From: Siphonodentalium dalli | Lineage: Eukaryota; Mollusca; Scaphopoda; Gadilida; Siphonodentaliidae | Reading direction: 5' to 3' | NCBI GenBank assembly: GCA_032622095.1 | Contig: CP136061.1 | Coordinates: 190,904,369-190,968,368 of the forward strand | DNA length: 64,000 nt | In this document: positions 1 to 11,742 of the stretch, in pieces | Position numbering within the stretch: the stretch's first letter is position 1 | Layout: each line of letters opens with the position of its first letter | The notes under the pieces: generated by a model | The model's input: only the letters and a program-made list of their open reading frames with translations | Database searches by the model: none | What the model was told of the DNA's origin: nothing | Position numbers and translations under genes: made by a program

Positions 1-600
1 CATTGGGGTGTTTTGCAATAAATTCTTGTATCTTGTATCTTGTATACCGATATTGCAACAAGTATATATCGTACAATGCATAGTTTCAGATTTGTCGTGT
101 CTTCAGGCAGGCGGCAATCAGATTTCTCGAAATGAGTCTGTTACTATAAATAGAAATAATAGGAATGCAACTGGGGTGCTATCGTAAAATAGTATAGCAG
201 TGTGCAGCCAATCAGAACGCGAGAAAGTCACGTGAGATATAATATTATATGATACACCTCTTCTATAGTGGAACAAATTTAGCTAGTTAATTATATGCAA
301 AAGTTATGCCCATGCAGTATTATGGTAACGACTTGCCCCTACCACACTGAAATGTACAATTTCGACAAATATGCCAAAAACATATAAAATTCGAATGCGA
401 CACTTCTCAGATGACAAACAAGCTTCAAAAGATGCGGATTGTTATGATCTATATATCATACAAATCGTATCTTCACCATTCCGCAGCTCGGGGTGGGGGT
501 CAACAATTATGTATGTTGGTTCAGGGTCTAATGCGTTTCCTAGTGAATATGTGTTTAAAATTCAATTGTCCCTGACCAAGCTTTTGTTTTTAACTTCCAG
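1..600. other. Upstream non-coding sequence, probably intron
   Basis: I see no supported gene here. A tract of tandem TCTTGTA repeats lies near 25-50. An open frame starts at an ATG at 371 and runs into the exon that begins at 601. However, a pyrimidine tract followed by CAG sits exactly at 587-600, so the 371-600 part is more likely intron read-through than coding sequence. Confidence 0.5.
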
Positions 601-1675
601 GTCTTGTTTGAGGCGGCCACACACAACCCATGGGGTGACATCAGCATTTCCGCCTTCAGCCAGAATCAAGTCTGCGCGATACGGTATCCACGCAGACGAT
701 ATGCAGCGGAACAACGTGAGCATCGCGAAGTTTTGTGATTGGTCGAGTGACGTCGGTCCTTCCACGTCTGTGTCAAGGTTATACCGAGATATAGCACGGC
801 TTCCAAGATTAGCCGAGAAAATTTACAAGCGCTATCAGCACTTTAACAGGAAAGAACAAATTCCAACGAACACGGGAAGGCTATTCACGACAGACAAGCG
901 AATTCTTACAAAAGGCGAAAAAGACCTCATAGAAGGTATATATAAAAATCGCAGAGGAGTTGCTCATGAAATGATGCTAACATTGGGGGACATTCCAGAA
1001 GTGCAGAATCGCTCCTCGTTTGAACAGGTGAGCTCGTCTATGCCAAGCTTGTTCGGAGACAAAGACACAACAATGCATTTCGAACCCGACGGATTGGCCA
1101 GGCAGAAACCCGCACCCTCTCAAGTAATAGACGCACATAGACGGCGCGAAGGTTTATATAGTGGGCGTTACTATCGGTATTCGGAGTATGTTAATAAGAA
1201 CAGAACAAAACTGCAGAAATCCGAGCAACATAGACAAAATAAGGATGGTTTTGTCTTGGACACTGAAGGTCCGGTCTGCAGAAGGTGCTTAATTTTCAAC
1301 GTTGAATTGGAGATTCGTAATAATAATAATTTGACCAATAAAGATCCCACCGATGAGTATGAAACCAATGTTGTTGCGGACGACGACAGACCTTCTGCCC
1401 CACCGTCCACTCCAGACCTCATACTCAACAATCAGAAACGCATTCCTCCTATCAAACCAGCCCAAAGGAAAAAGAATTTTGGTGACACTCATAGGACATT
1501 GCGGTATCCGGTGAACAAAAGGAAGGTAACATTAGACATTTACCTCCCGCAGATAGAAAAGGAAAATACCGGACTAGAAAGGTGCCCAACGTGTCATTCG
1601 GTGATGGACAAAGATAAATGGTTCAACGACGAAAACGAGGCTTATCACAGCGTCGACGTCGCGGTAGCAGAGTAA
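601..1675 (+). CDS. Terminal exon of an unrecognised protein with two CxxC pairs
   Basis: The exon begins after a TTTTTAACTTCCAG acceptor, with base 601 as a third codon position, and stays open for about 357 codons to TAA at 1673-1675. I do not recognise the family. The translated region is hydrophilic and rich in Arg, Lys, Asn and Asp. It has a CRRC motif encoded at 1277-1288 and a CPTCH motif starting at 1583, which could be a pair of zinc-binding half-sites. The stretch between them looks disordered (Pro, Ser and Asp rich). No membrane segment or signal peptide is seen. A poly(A) signal follows at 1885, which supports this being the last exon. Earlier exons would lie left of the window. 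The gene is convergent with BHMT, whose stop is at 11459. The coding call rests on the long open frame, the acceptor and the poly(A) site; the function is unknown. Confidence 0.65.
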
Positions 1676-1905
1676 GCCGGGTATTGGGATTCGATTTCTT
1701 GGGCTGAGGAATAAGGTTTCTAGCCTGGACCGCTGAGCACCATTGTGTTTATATTGATGGGCCCAGTATAGTTTGCATTCTTTTTAGGACCTGGTGCCTA
1801 ACATAAATGCTAGCTTTGTTGTTGTTCGCCATCCTGGAACTCGCTGCGTTAACACTGTTTTGTGACTCTTTCATGCAGTTTACAAATAAAGTTTTATAAA
1901 CTATA
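1676..1905 (+). terminator. 3' UTR with canonical poly(A) signal
   Basis: AATAAA lies at 1885-1890, about 210 bases after the stop at 1675, and is followed by T-rich sequence. This fits the cleavage and polyadenylation site of the gene ending at 1675. The end coordinate is approximate. Confidence 0.6.
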
Positions 1906-4103
1906 TCCGATGACGGTTCCAACAATGTTCTGACCTATATATAGATTCATGACAGGCGTGGATCGGCACTTGAGGATCAGGAAAATACTTTAAAACGTCC
2001 CATACGGTTTTAAGTTCTTCAGCTACCATCTTCGGCTCCGGTGTCAATTATATAAATTCCGAATCAAAATGCGTGCATTGTCCAAATGAACGACATTAAA
2101 GCAACAACGACCATTTAAGCAGGACCGGCACAAGTCATTATTTAGTCTTGCGTTCACTAGAGTTTAAGTGATTCAGCTACATAAGAAATGTATACATGAT
2201 TATGTTTTAAATGTGATGCATGCAGTTGATTAATATAAACTCAATTGACATAGGCATTGAATAATTAAGGCATTGGACCTTAAATGAACGCTGTTGTTAT
2301 GATTTCAACTTCAAATTGATATGATAACGTCACCCGGTAACGCAGGAAACTATTAGATTCCGAGTTCATGTATCTTTAAAACTATGTTTTGTTAGGCTAA
2401 AAGAAAGTCAGTCTCCGTGAAATCGCTGGTCATCATCGATCATGTAATCCCCACTGCGGACAGGGGGGAGTCTGCAAAAAAAATCCGTATATAGGGCCGG
2501 GTGGGTGGGTGGTCCAGAGGCGGAAAAAATCGTGCTTGTAAATATTTTCCAAATTGGTTTTTTTTCTTCAAACAATTTACAAGTACTGACCATGTAATGT
2601 TGTTTGTAAGCATGTTAGTACCATGCTTGTTGGTATAGGGCTATATAGGCAACTATAGTGACTCTTTAGTCTCAGATTTAGCAACATTCTGGATTTCACA
2701 GGATCCCGGCCCACTTCACAGTGGACCACCATATTAGCGTTCAGGAAACTTATGATCAACGGAAGAAATATTTAGTAACAAAATTAATATATTACCTGCA
2801 TAAAAGTAATAAAACAAAAAAACTGTATCACAAATTGGATACTACATGGTGAATACTCAATGATGACTAGATATTATTAACCTGATTGTTGCATAACATG
2901 AAATTGAAAAGGGTATCTCATAAATTTCTAATGTCTGAAATACTGTCTTGTTCATGTAATCAAATTCATTCCTTCTGGTTATTTCTCATATTGAATGATT
3001 GCAAGTAATGTTAATTTGCAACAATTATCCAAATAAAACTGAATTGGTTATGATGAATGACCGTTACTGTTTACTGCTCAGACAATCCCAACTGAAGGTG
3101 ACGCTATTTTCATTGAATTTCCAAACTTCATTTTGGAGCTTTACTGCTCAACAAGACTAAACTAAAATACTAATTGTATACTGTTATCACTTACAAATAG
3201 ATGAACTGTTCTCTGTCAGACACAACACACTCGATATATTAAGGCTATAATGGGGTCTATGGAGATTTGTGACATATAGTGTACCTACACAATGCTTTAT
3301 TATTGTTGTTAGACACTGAAAACACCAGGAAACACCTGGAAATACAGTTTATTTTTTCCAAAAAAGGATAGTGGAATGGGATTGAAAGGCAGTTAACACA
3401 GTTATTGAAGAACGGCTAAAAAAAACCTCTGAAATTTTGATAAAAATATGAGAAAGGGGGTGGGTCCCGAAAATTTTGGAGGAAAATAATATTTTTTTTG
3501 CACAAATGGGGTGGTGGGTCCCTCGGGGTCGGAAACAAAACTTTTTGGGCCCTATATGTGCAATTTTTTTCCAGACTCCCCCCTGCTGCAGGCAGTATAT
3601 AAAACCCGATGTGGGCGTCAGTAAACCGCACATTGGGATATAACAGTTAGAGTTTTTCATACCATGCAGTTAAAAGTATAGCCAATTTAGAAGTTGTACT
3701 AACCAATGGAAGACATATATGATTTATGCTATTACAGGAGTTCAGAGAAAATTCATATATCAGTTCTCGAGAAAAACACAATCTTAGTCGAGCGCATTCG
3801 GAATTTCGGCGTAAATTTAAGATTCATTCAGCAAAACTTTCACTGCAAACACTTCTGGAGAACGTTTTTGAAAACGTGGAACTATCCACATGGGACACTC
3901 TACCCATGACGTGTTTTGATACTAAAAAACCAAAATCCCTATCCAGTAACTCGAAAAAAAGACATCTTCCCATACATACCGTACACTGATAAAGTAAAAC
4001 GTATTGCGGGCAGGAGTAAACTGCGATGCGGCAAAATCGTGCCTGCTTTGGGGTTTACTCCGACACCGTGGAGTATCACATGCAATTGTCAATATTTTCC
4101 TAC
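1906..4103. other. Intergenic sequence between convergent genes
   Basis: I see no supported gene. A GGGGGAGTCTG-plus-A-run segment at about 2463-2500 recurs in inverted form at about 3555-3590, so an old dispersed repeat is present. The short open frames at 3349-3660 overlap this low-complexity G/A-rich sequence and are not supported. Confidence 0.5.
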
Positions 4104-4584
4104 TTAAAGGTACTCAATCAGAACAGAGGGTCCCATCTCAACAGATTCCAACAACAACAATCCGATCAGAGGGTCCTATATTACTATTTCTTTGGCTTTG
4201 GGGGTAAAAAATATTTGATTCGAGTCGAGGAACCCATCAAACAAAGTTATTAGATATTGATTTTTGAAATTTGTTATTTACTCGAGATGAGTACTAATAA
4301 TTGCCTTCAACTGCCGTAATCTGCTCGGGATGTGTACACCAAAAATATATTCAAACAGACAAGGATGGATAACTCTAAAATCAAGTGGTAATAATAACGC
4401 AATTTTGACTGAGTTCTGGGCCAGAAAGTATTCCCGATAATGAAAAATAATAGATTTCTAAAATCGATATCTAACAAATCTGAGCTTTGATGGGTGACTT
4501 CCTCGACTCGAATCAAATATTTTTGACCCCCGAAGCAATTGAAATAGTAATTGAGAGGAGTTTTATCGGATTGAGTACCTTTAA
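4104..4584. mobile_element. MITE with TTAA flanks and ~150-bp inverted arms
   Basis: TTAA at 4104-4107 and at 4581-4584 bound the element. Inside them both ends read AGGTACTCAATC inward. The arms stay similar for about 150 bases on each side (about 4104-4262 and 4445-4584) and share GATTCGAGTCGAGGAA. There is no coding capacity, so this is a non-autonomous element. TTAA target duplications are known for piggyBac and Kolobok transposons; which superfamily mobilised this one is not determined. Related fragments occur at about 10620-10745 and 51040-51168. Confidence 0.7.
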
Positions 4585-4819
4585 ATGCATCAAATTCCAA
4601 GTGAATGTAGATTTAGTTTCCTAAACTATCTGTAACAATGTATCGTTGACAACGGTGTCCAAACTTATCACCCCGCATGCACTAATCTTGGAGCAGAAAA
4701 CACACAAATTTGAAACAAATAATCGAGCATTTCGTCACTTTATGGAGCTTTATTCGTCGAACTGTGGTTGTTTTTTTCGGAGGGCGGAAATCGGCTGGTT
4801 TCCATAATTAAATGACATA

Positions 4820-5344
4820 TTAAAGGCACGAGCGGCGTTCGTTGCAAAAATATTCATATTTGTGCAAATCGCCATCAACAGTAGGAATATTAAAATATAT
4901 ATAGTTTTGTTCATACGCCAAGCATAATCAGCGCGTAAATAGTATATAGTCGTCAAGACGTACGATGGTGTACGTAAACAAGAGCCTGCTCGTGTTACAG
5001 CAGTTTTGCTTTTGTTTACCTAACACAGCTATATTGATTAATCACACACAAATGATATAAACGCTCTTTATTATTTCCATATCAGGAAAACAGTAACAAA
5101 TAACGCTCTTTATGTTTACCATATCCGGATCTAAACAAAAGCCAGGTTCTGTAACGTTTTTTTGCTTTTGTTTACATAACAAAGGAAAAAACATTTGACG
5201 ATAACATACTGCTTATGCCATATTTCTGATTGGTATAAGAACAAGGTCTGTCTGTATTTTACTATTCTTTCTGTTTATGGCGGTTTTTGACGGAGGTGAA
5301 TATTTTAACAGCATACCCACCGCCAACGCCTCCCGTATCTTTAA
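4820..5344. mobile_element. TTAA-flanked MITE, family 2, copy 1
   Basis: TTAA at 4820 and at 5341 flank imperfect 14-bp inverted ends (AGGCACGAGCGGCG and AGATACGGGAGGCG). The inside matches the copies at 15183-15680 and 22186-22683, sharing AAACGCTCTTTATTATTTCC and a TTTTTGCTTTTGTTTACATAAC-like stretch. No open reading frame is supported. Confidence 0.65.
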
Positions 5345-6750
5345 AGGCTATTAGCGCATGGACGCTAAGATTATATATAATATCATCCAAGATACAAATG
5401 GTTTCGCATGGTGGACAAAATACTTGTTTTCCTTTAATCCGCGCAGATCAGGGGGGGGGGGTCATTCACTTTTTTTCCATACCGTAGGCCTGGGTGATCA
5501 CAATTTTGTTCTCTTACAACATTTCTGCAATATAATTGCCTCAAAGTGTTCAGCATCATTGCTAAGGTGTGTATGACACTTAGGGCAGTGCTTAAGGGGT
5601 AGTTAGTGTGGATGATGCTTCTCATAAATCCAGATTACGAACCAACTCTCAGGAATTCGCCTTTTACATCCGATCACATTGCCATGTACCAATGCTACTG
5701 GTTCCAGTTGAAAATGGACAGTTATGTAGCACATGAATAAACTTTAATTTAATTAAAATGAAAAAAGCTATTCATTTATAGCATTAATATTTCTCATTAT
5801 ACAGACATAATTAGAGGCAAAAATATGGAAATCTCATCATGCTAGACCAACCATGGAGAACTAGCTACAGAATGAGGGTCACATATGGTGAATTTGGTAA
5901 TGCTATAGTCCACTATGCTGGTAGCATCACTAAACTCACCCTCCTTGGAGCTTATTCTGCAGACTGCTTATGACCGTCTTATTTTCAAGTTTCTATTTAC
6001 ACGTACATGTATGTGTCTGAATGTTTGACCTGGGTCTGGCCTTAGCACAGTATCTAGCCCAAGAACTCAGCTCATGGAAATGAAAATTAGTTTTGTGATA
6101 CATGGTGGATTTCAGCTGAATACCTGTATTGTTGGAGAGTTAATTGCCAGGTGGTGTTGCCCTAATATATTTTCAAAAATCATAATTGACACAAATTTAT
6201 GTGATACTATGGGATACATCTAAATTTACACTTGATGTGATGAAAAGAATGTACACTAATGCTTTTTATACTTGTTTACATGTATAATGAGCTACCTCAG
6301 ACAATATTTGGGGAAGAAACAATAAACAATTTACTGATCGGCACATGTATTTTGTGTGTTATTTTGGGTTTTTCCAGGTTTTTGTTTGAGATCACTTCCT
6401 GTTTCGTGTTATTACAAACGTTAGAGTGACATAGAAGAACCAGAAACGGAAATAGGGTAACTGTAATACTGACCATCAAGCTTAAATGGTGTGAGACTAC
6501 ATATTGATAAATACACTCATGTGCTTTATGAATGATTTTATGACTCCAGCCATTTGTTGATTTTCATTATAATTACTATGTTGTTTGCATCGTTTTTTTC
6601 CGAACACATGAGTGTATTTTGCAATATTCCATGGCTCAAATTCATTCATTTGTTGCATATATTCTGGTGGCCTGTACCAAGTTAGGTGGAACTGCTTCGA
6701 AGTACAAATGCTTCCGGTTAGTTTCTTTACTTCTAGTAACACATTACTAG
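5345..6750. other. Intergenic sequence without supported features
   Basis: There is a G-run near 5451-5460. I find no splice-supported exon, RNA gene or bounded repeat in this stretch. Confidence 0.4.
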
Positions 6751-6754
6751 ATTA

Positions 6755-8470
6755 AATAACTAATCCTTCAAATTAGTACAACAACTACGGCTTATCACTG
6801 AAGGTTTCTCATTCATCGCACCAGAGAGCATATCAATGCAGACAAAACCGTACTCTAGTAAAAACCTGGTAAACAATGATATACTCTGGTAAAAGCCACG
6901 CCAAGCCAATGTATAAGGGCATGTCCTTGTAAATCCAAGTAAAGGCGTGGTGTACCACACTTCACTCTCGTCAAATGCAGGTGAAACAGGTCATACATGG
7001 ATAAAACCGATGTAATCAGAATAATCATACTCTAGTAATTTCTTGATGAAATCATTGTGTATCAGATTATACTCTCGTGAAACGGAATATACTCTGGTAC
7101 CACCTCTTTAAAATAACTTCTTCTGGAAAAAGAATTCTTTAAAAAACGCTCTTTAAGTTTTTGAATACTAGTATGTTTTTATTTTATTTTTTAATATCTC
7201 CGTTATTTAGTCAATATAGATTTCTTCGAGAGAGAAAAAACGACATTTTAAAACGCTTTACTTCAAATGTCGTCAGTTACGTCAAAACCTGGCACTACAA
7301 CCATTGTGCTTTTTATATGGGTTGCTTCCAGTCAGACATGGATTGTGTGAATAACTGAGTTCTGCATTCCCTAGTATTAATGTTATGTGGCAATTAATAA
7401 CACATTATGTTATTTCGAATGAGGTGAAGTAATGCCATACAATACTATGCAAGGGGAGGATAGCATGAATCTCATAGTCCTATTTCTGGACGAAAGTCTG
7501 GTATGTTGTGGACCAGTTCATACTTGATTTAAGTCTACACTTACACACTGATCCCACAAAAATGTATTTCAAGCATGCAGGGACATGAATGTGGAGGTTG
7601 GTTGTGTTTATTGTATTTTGGTATAGTGATCGAAGTCCAAAGTGGAAGGTGGAGTCCAATCAATCTCACAATTGCTGGAACATATGCTCCCATGTTGGTT
7701 ACTGCATGTCTTGAAAGTAATAGTAATACACCAGGATTTACCAGAGTATAATGCACGTGGGGTACACCACGCATTTACTTGGAATTTACAAGGGTGTGTC
7801 CTTTTTACATGGGTTTTATTATATTTCACCCAACTTTACAATATTTTACCGGAGTAGAGCTTGGTATACCATATTTTGCGGAGCAATTACCCGAGCGTGT
7901 TTATAAGGACAAGAGCGATAACTCTATTTCACATTAGCACATTAAATGGCAGATGTGTTTCTGTCTCTTTTGTGAGAAGACAATCATATTTTGTTAGTTA
8001 ATCAGTGGAAAATAGTTGTACCCGGTGTCATACTTAAAAGATAACAAAAAAATGGGACAAGAAATATTGTTATAAATAGTTGAGCTAAGTCAAGTAGAGT
8101 TTAGATCCTTGTGTAGTCACATGTGTCATCCATATGACCTCCAATCTGTTGTCTCTTCAAAAAGCGTACCCCGGTAATACCGTGACAAATTACCCAAATA
8201 TCGAGGTAAATTAACCCGGTAGAGTTACTCTAGTAGAACCATCACATACATACTTATATACATTCCGGTACAATATAATTTGGTGAAATACATGGGTGGG
8301 TCCATTTCGCTAGAATAAATACATGGGTGGGTCTACATGTGTGCATATAATATGGCGACGATTCACTTGACGAATTTTAACAGAGTAACACCCTGGTATA
8401 AAATTACATCATTTTACCTGTTCCAATCACCACGGTAAATACCACGGTGAATTCACCAAGGTTTAGTACA
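6755..8470. repeat. Zone of TACTCTGGTAAA-type repeats, partly inverted
   Basis: A decamer TACTCTGGTA or a close variant occurs at 6851, 6882, 7028, 7070 and 7090 on the plus strand. It occurs on the minus strand near 7738-7752 and 7846-7859, with looser forms at about 8165-8240 and 8390-8440. A block at about 6930-6955 containing AAATCCAAGTAAAGGCGTGG recurs inverted near 7762-7795. This fits a non-autonomous element, or several, with repeated subterminal motifs. About 75 bases at the left edge (6755-6830) also match 11865-11945. Confidence 0.5.
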
Positions 8471-8984
8471 GAGTGTTTTTGTAAAGGGTTTTAAACAAAA
8501 ACACGGATGCTACTCCACAACTTTGCCGATGAGATGGGTATAATTTAGGAATTGGACCAGATAGGACTGAGATTTCCCTGAATATGGCTTCTCATGTTAA
8601 GAACTCATTCACATGTAGATAAACGTATTTAGCTAAGTGTGTCAAGGGCTGTTCGAGCTCCATGAATTCCGTTACTAGTTCCCCTCTACCAGCCGGTGTA
8701 GATAAAATTATCAAAACTTTAGTACTTATACTATAGTACCAGGCAGATAATAACATACACATTTTAAAATAATAATAAAAGGACGCTGACCAAAATGTCC
8801 CCCGACGAAGGTGGCAGGTTTGAAGGATTTATTGGTTTCAGATCCCTATACTACAAACTGTACATGAGGAATTGATTACACCAATATGATACACAGTAAA
8901 TATTGACTAAATATCTTGCACATCATCTTCAATGTGAAAAAATGGCAATAACTCCGCCAAAATCACTCCGACTGGTATAGTCAT

Positions 8985-10330
8985 GCAAAGAGTACAATCC
9001 AAGATGGCCGCCGCTGCCAGTGGTGACCCTGTTTTCAACGAATTTCGGTCAAAATAGGAGGCTCCCTTCTATATGTCACCCAAAAGATCCATATGAAGTT
9101 TGGTGATGATCGGGTGAGGGATGTGCTCTGTATAGGGTGCGCCAAAGGAATTAGTCATACAATGAGTAAATTCCAATATGGCCGATGGCGGAGATGTTGG
9201 TCAACGAGTTTCGGTCAAAATAGAAGGCTCATATCTAGATGTCACATCGGTGATCCACGTGAAGTTTGGTGATGATCGGATGAGGGATGTGGTCTGTAGG
9301 GTATGCCAAATATTTAGTCATGCAAATAATAAAATCAAAGATGGCTGCCTGCGGCCATGTTTTTCAAAATGTTCAAATTTTATAGCTCCCATCTAGAGGT
9401 GATTCTAAACATGCCTGTAAATTTTCAACACAATTTTCCAATAAATGCGGAGTATGAAATCCAAGATGGCTGCTGGCAGCCATGTTTTTTAACAAATTTC
9501 GGTCAAAATAGGAGGTTCCCATCTAGAGGTCACTGGCTACCGGTGGCCATGTTTTTCGTCGAAAATCGTTGAAATTCGACAGCTCTTATCTACAGGTGAT
9601 CATAATCGTGACTGCACAATTTATAAATGACCCGGCCATAAATACGGGCTGTAGGGTGTGCCGATGGATTCAAATTTGAAATCCAAGATGGCTGCTGGCG
9701 GCCATGAATTTTAATGATGATGATCGGATGAGGGGTGTGGTCTGTAGGGTGCACCAAAGGATATAGTCATGCAAAGAGTAAATCCAAGATGGCTGCCGGC
9801 GGCCATGTTTTCATCGAAAATCATTCAAATTCGATAGCTCCTATCTACATGTGATCACAATCGTGCCTCCATAATTAAAAAATGTTCCGGTCATAAATAC
9901 GGACTGTAAGGTGTGCCGATGGATTCAAAATTGAAATCCAAGATGGCTGCTTGCGGCCACGAGTTTTAACACATTTCGGTCAAAATAGGAGGCTCCCATC
10001 TAGTCACCCCGAAGATCATAGAAAGTTTGGTGATGATCGGATGAGGGGTGTGGTCTGTTGGGTGCGCCAAAGGATTTAGTCATGCAAAGAGTAAATCCAA
10101 TTATTACAAAAGCCGGCGGCCATGTTTTTCATCGAAAATCGTTCAAATTCGATAGCTCCTGTCTACAGGTGATCACAATCGTGCTGCAAAATTAAAAAAT
10201 GTTCCGGTCATAAATACGGGATCCATATGGTGTGCAGATGGATTAAAAATTGAAGTCCAAGATGGCTGCTGGCGGCCATGTTTTTACTTAGTTCGAAATT
10301 CGTAAAAATTCGATATCTCCCATCTATAAG
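8985..10330. repeat. Degenerate tandem array with AAGATGGCTGC motif
   Basis: About nine units carry a core like CCAAGATGGCTGCTGGCGGC at roughly 9000, 9173, 9338, 9460, 9683, 9785, 9938, 10098 (degenerate) and 10258. Recurring companion blocks include TTTCGGTCAAAATAGGAGG, TTTGGTGATGATCGGATGAG, GTCATGCAAAGAGTAAATCC and TGTTCCGGTCATAAATACGG. Spacing varies from about 100 to 220 bases, so the array is a mixed, rearranged one. No reading frame is conserved. Confidence 0.7.
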
Positions 10331-10619
10331 TCACCCTGAAGTTGCATACCGATAATTACCAGGATACATGGGCACTCCTTTGTTTTTGCGAACACCAGAA
10401 CAGCCAAGATTAAAATGTCTTCAAAGTATATTTGTCCATGTATGTTTCATACATGCAGCTATTCTGTTTTTTGTTGTTGTTGCAAATCACTAAATCGCTA
10501 GGATTAGCCAAACCGTTTTAAGTTTTGGTCCGGGGCGGGGATAATCTGCGATAAAGAACGTTATGGTTTCAATGCACATTAAGGATGAATATTAAAGATG
10601 TACAATCAGATTTAACGCT

Positions 10620-10745
10620 TACTATTGCTTTGGCCTCAGGGGTAAAAATATTTGATTCGAGTCGAGGAACCCATCCACCAGAGCTCAGAGTTATCATATA
10701 TCGATTTTTGAAATCTATTATTTTTCACCACCTGGAATATTTGGC
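10620..10745 (+). repeat. Arm fragment of the 4104-4584 MITE family
   Basis: This stretch shares the ATTTGATTCGAGTCGAGGAA block and the ATCGATTTTTGAAAT block with the MITE at 4104-4584. The terminal TTAA-AGGTACTCAATC is not intact here, so it is a truncated copy. Confidence 0.6.
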
Positions 10746-11397
10746 GGCGTGGCAAATATTCGACCGATGTACTCTCGAAACAAAATTGCGTTGAAACAAA
10801 TGTTGACATATAACACTTTTTGGGCGATTTTATACTATAGTTGATAGTGGTTATATATATAGTTAGCATTATATTTTGTCAATTAATCAATTCTGATAAC
10901 CGAACCGGCATTTCAAAAAAATGTTGTTGTTGTTGGAATCTAATGAGCATTTTTTTACATACGCTTTATGCTCTATTCTCATCGTTTGGTGTTAACTCGG
11001 CTGGGACATCAATATGCATGATTAAGGACCGGGGTCACATATTCCAGTGGCGTGGCTTGAGGTCCTTCGTTTGAGAGGGGCCCGGGTGTCAAACTTCGAC
11101 CACAACCCCGTGAACCAAACCGTTTTCTCGACACTCTTCGGTTGCACTCACTGAATTATAATTTAGCTGGTGTTCGAATCACGCAGCGCGGCTAATACAA
11201 CAGAGGAGCCAAACTAGCGATAACTCGTATACATGTACTAGAATAATTGATAATTTCACAAAACAAGCAAACCACCAAAATAACTAATTGTCTTACTTCT
11301 ATACAAGAAAGATTCAAATCTTCTGTTGCATGCAATTGTTGATAGGTAACTTAAAGATCTTGGAGTGCAAGTATAGCCACGTGTCATGCAGATATAT

Positions 11398-11403
11398 TTT
11401 ATA
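11398..11403 (-). terminator. Possible variant poly(A) signal of BHMT
   Basis: Read on the minus strand this is TATAAA, about 55 bases after the BHMT stop. I saw no canonical AATAAA close by, so this variant is only a candidate. Confidence 0.25.
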
Positions 11404-11458
11404 AGATTGTGCATAATCATAATTATATAACATCACGCCACAAGTAAAGGTCCAGCTA

Positions 11459-11742
11459 TTAAGACTGGCCTACAATGATATCAGATTTATATCCCTCTGT
11501 GTGATATTTGTCAAATTTCTTCTTATCGCCAAAAATGAAATGATTCGCCATGTTTGGGGAATATTTGCTAGCGGGAGGTTTCTTCCCATAAACCTCTGCA
11601 ATAGCCCGGATGTAGTTTGGTGAGTTTCCACAGCAGGCGCCAACATACTGAACTCCGAGTTTCTTGGCTTCTTCGGCAAACTGCGTCATATGTGTTACGC
11701 TACAAAGATGAGCCGCAAGATCAGCTGGAAAATCCTGCTTTC
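11459..11742 (-). CDS. BHMT: BHMT terminal exon (zinc-site Cys-Cys and C-terminus)
   Basis: This is the last exon of betaine-homocysteine S-methyltransferase, which transfers a methyl group from betaine to homocysteine to give methionine and dimethylglycine. The exon opens after TATTTTAG at 11743 and completes a Gly codon split with the exon ending at 13464. It encodes GKQDFPADLAAHLC, then GVQYVGACCGNSPNYIRAIA, and stops at TAA 11461-11459. The adjacent Cys pair in GACCG matches the two C-terminal zinc ligands of the family. The tail after GACCG is only about 57 residues, roughly half that of the human enzyme, so the extension used for oligomerisation in vertebrate BHMT appears shortened. Splice phase and homology agree with the other exons. 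Confidence 0.92.

Noticed and set aside
371-600. N-terminal 77 codons of the frame that ends at 1675, starting at an ATG
   Set aside because: A strong acceptor (pyrimidine tract plus CAG at 600) suggests this part is intron read through in frame.
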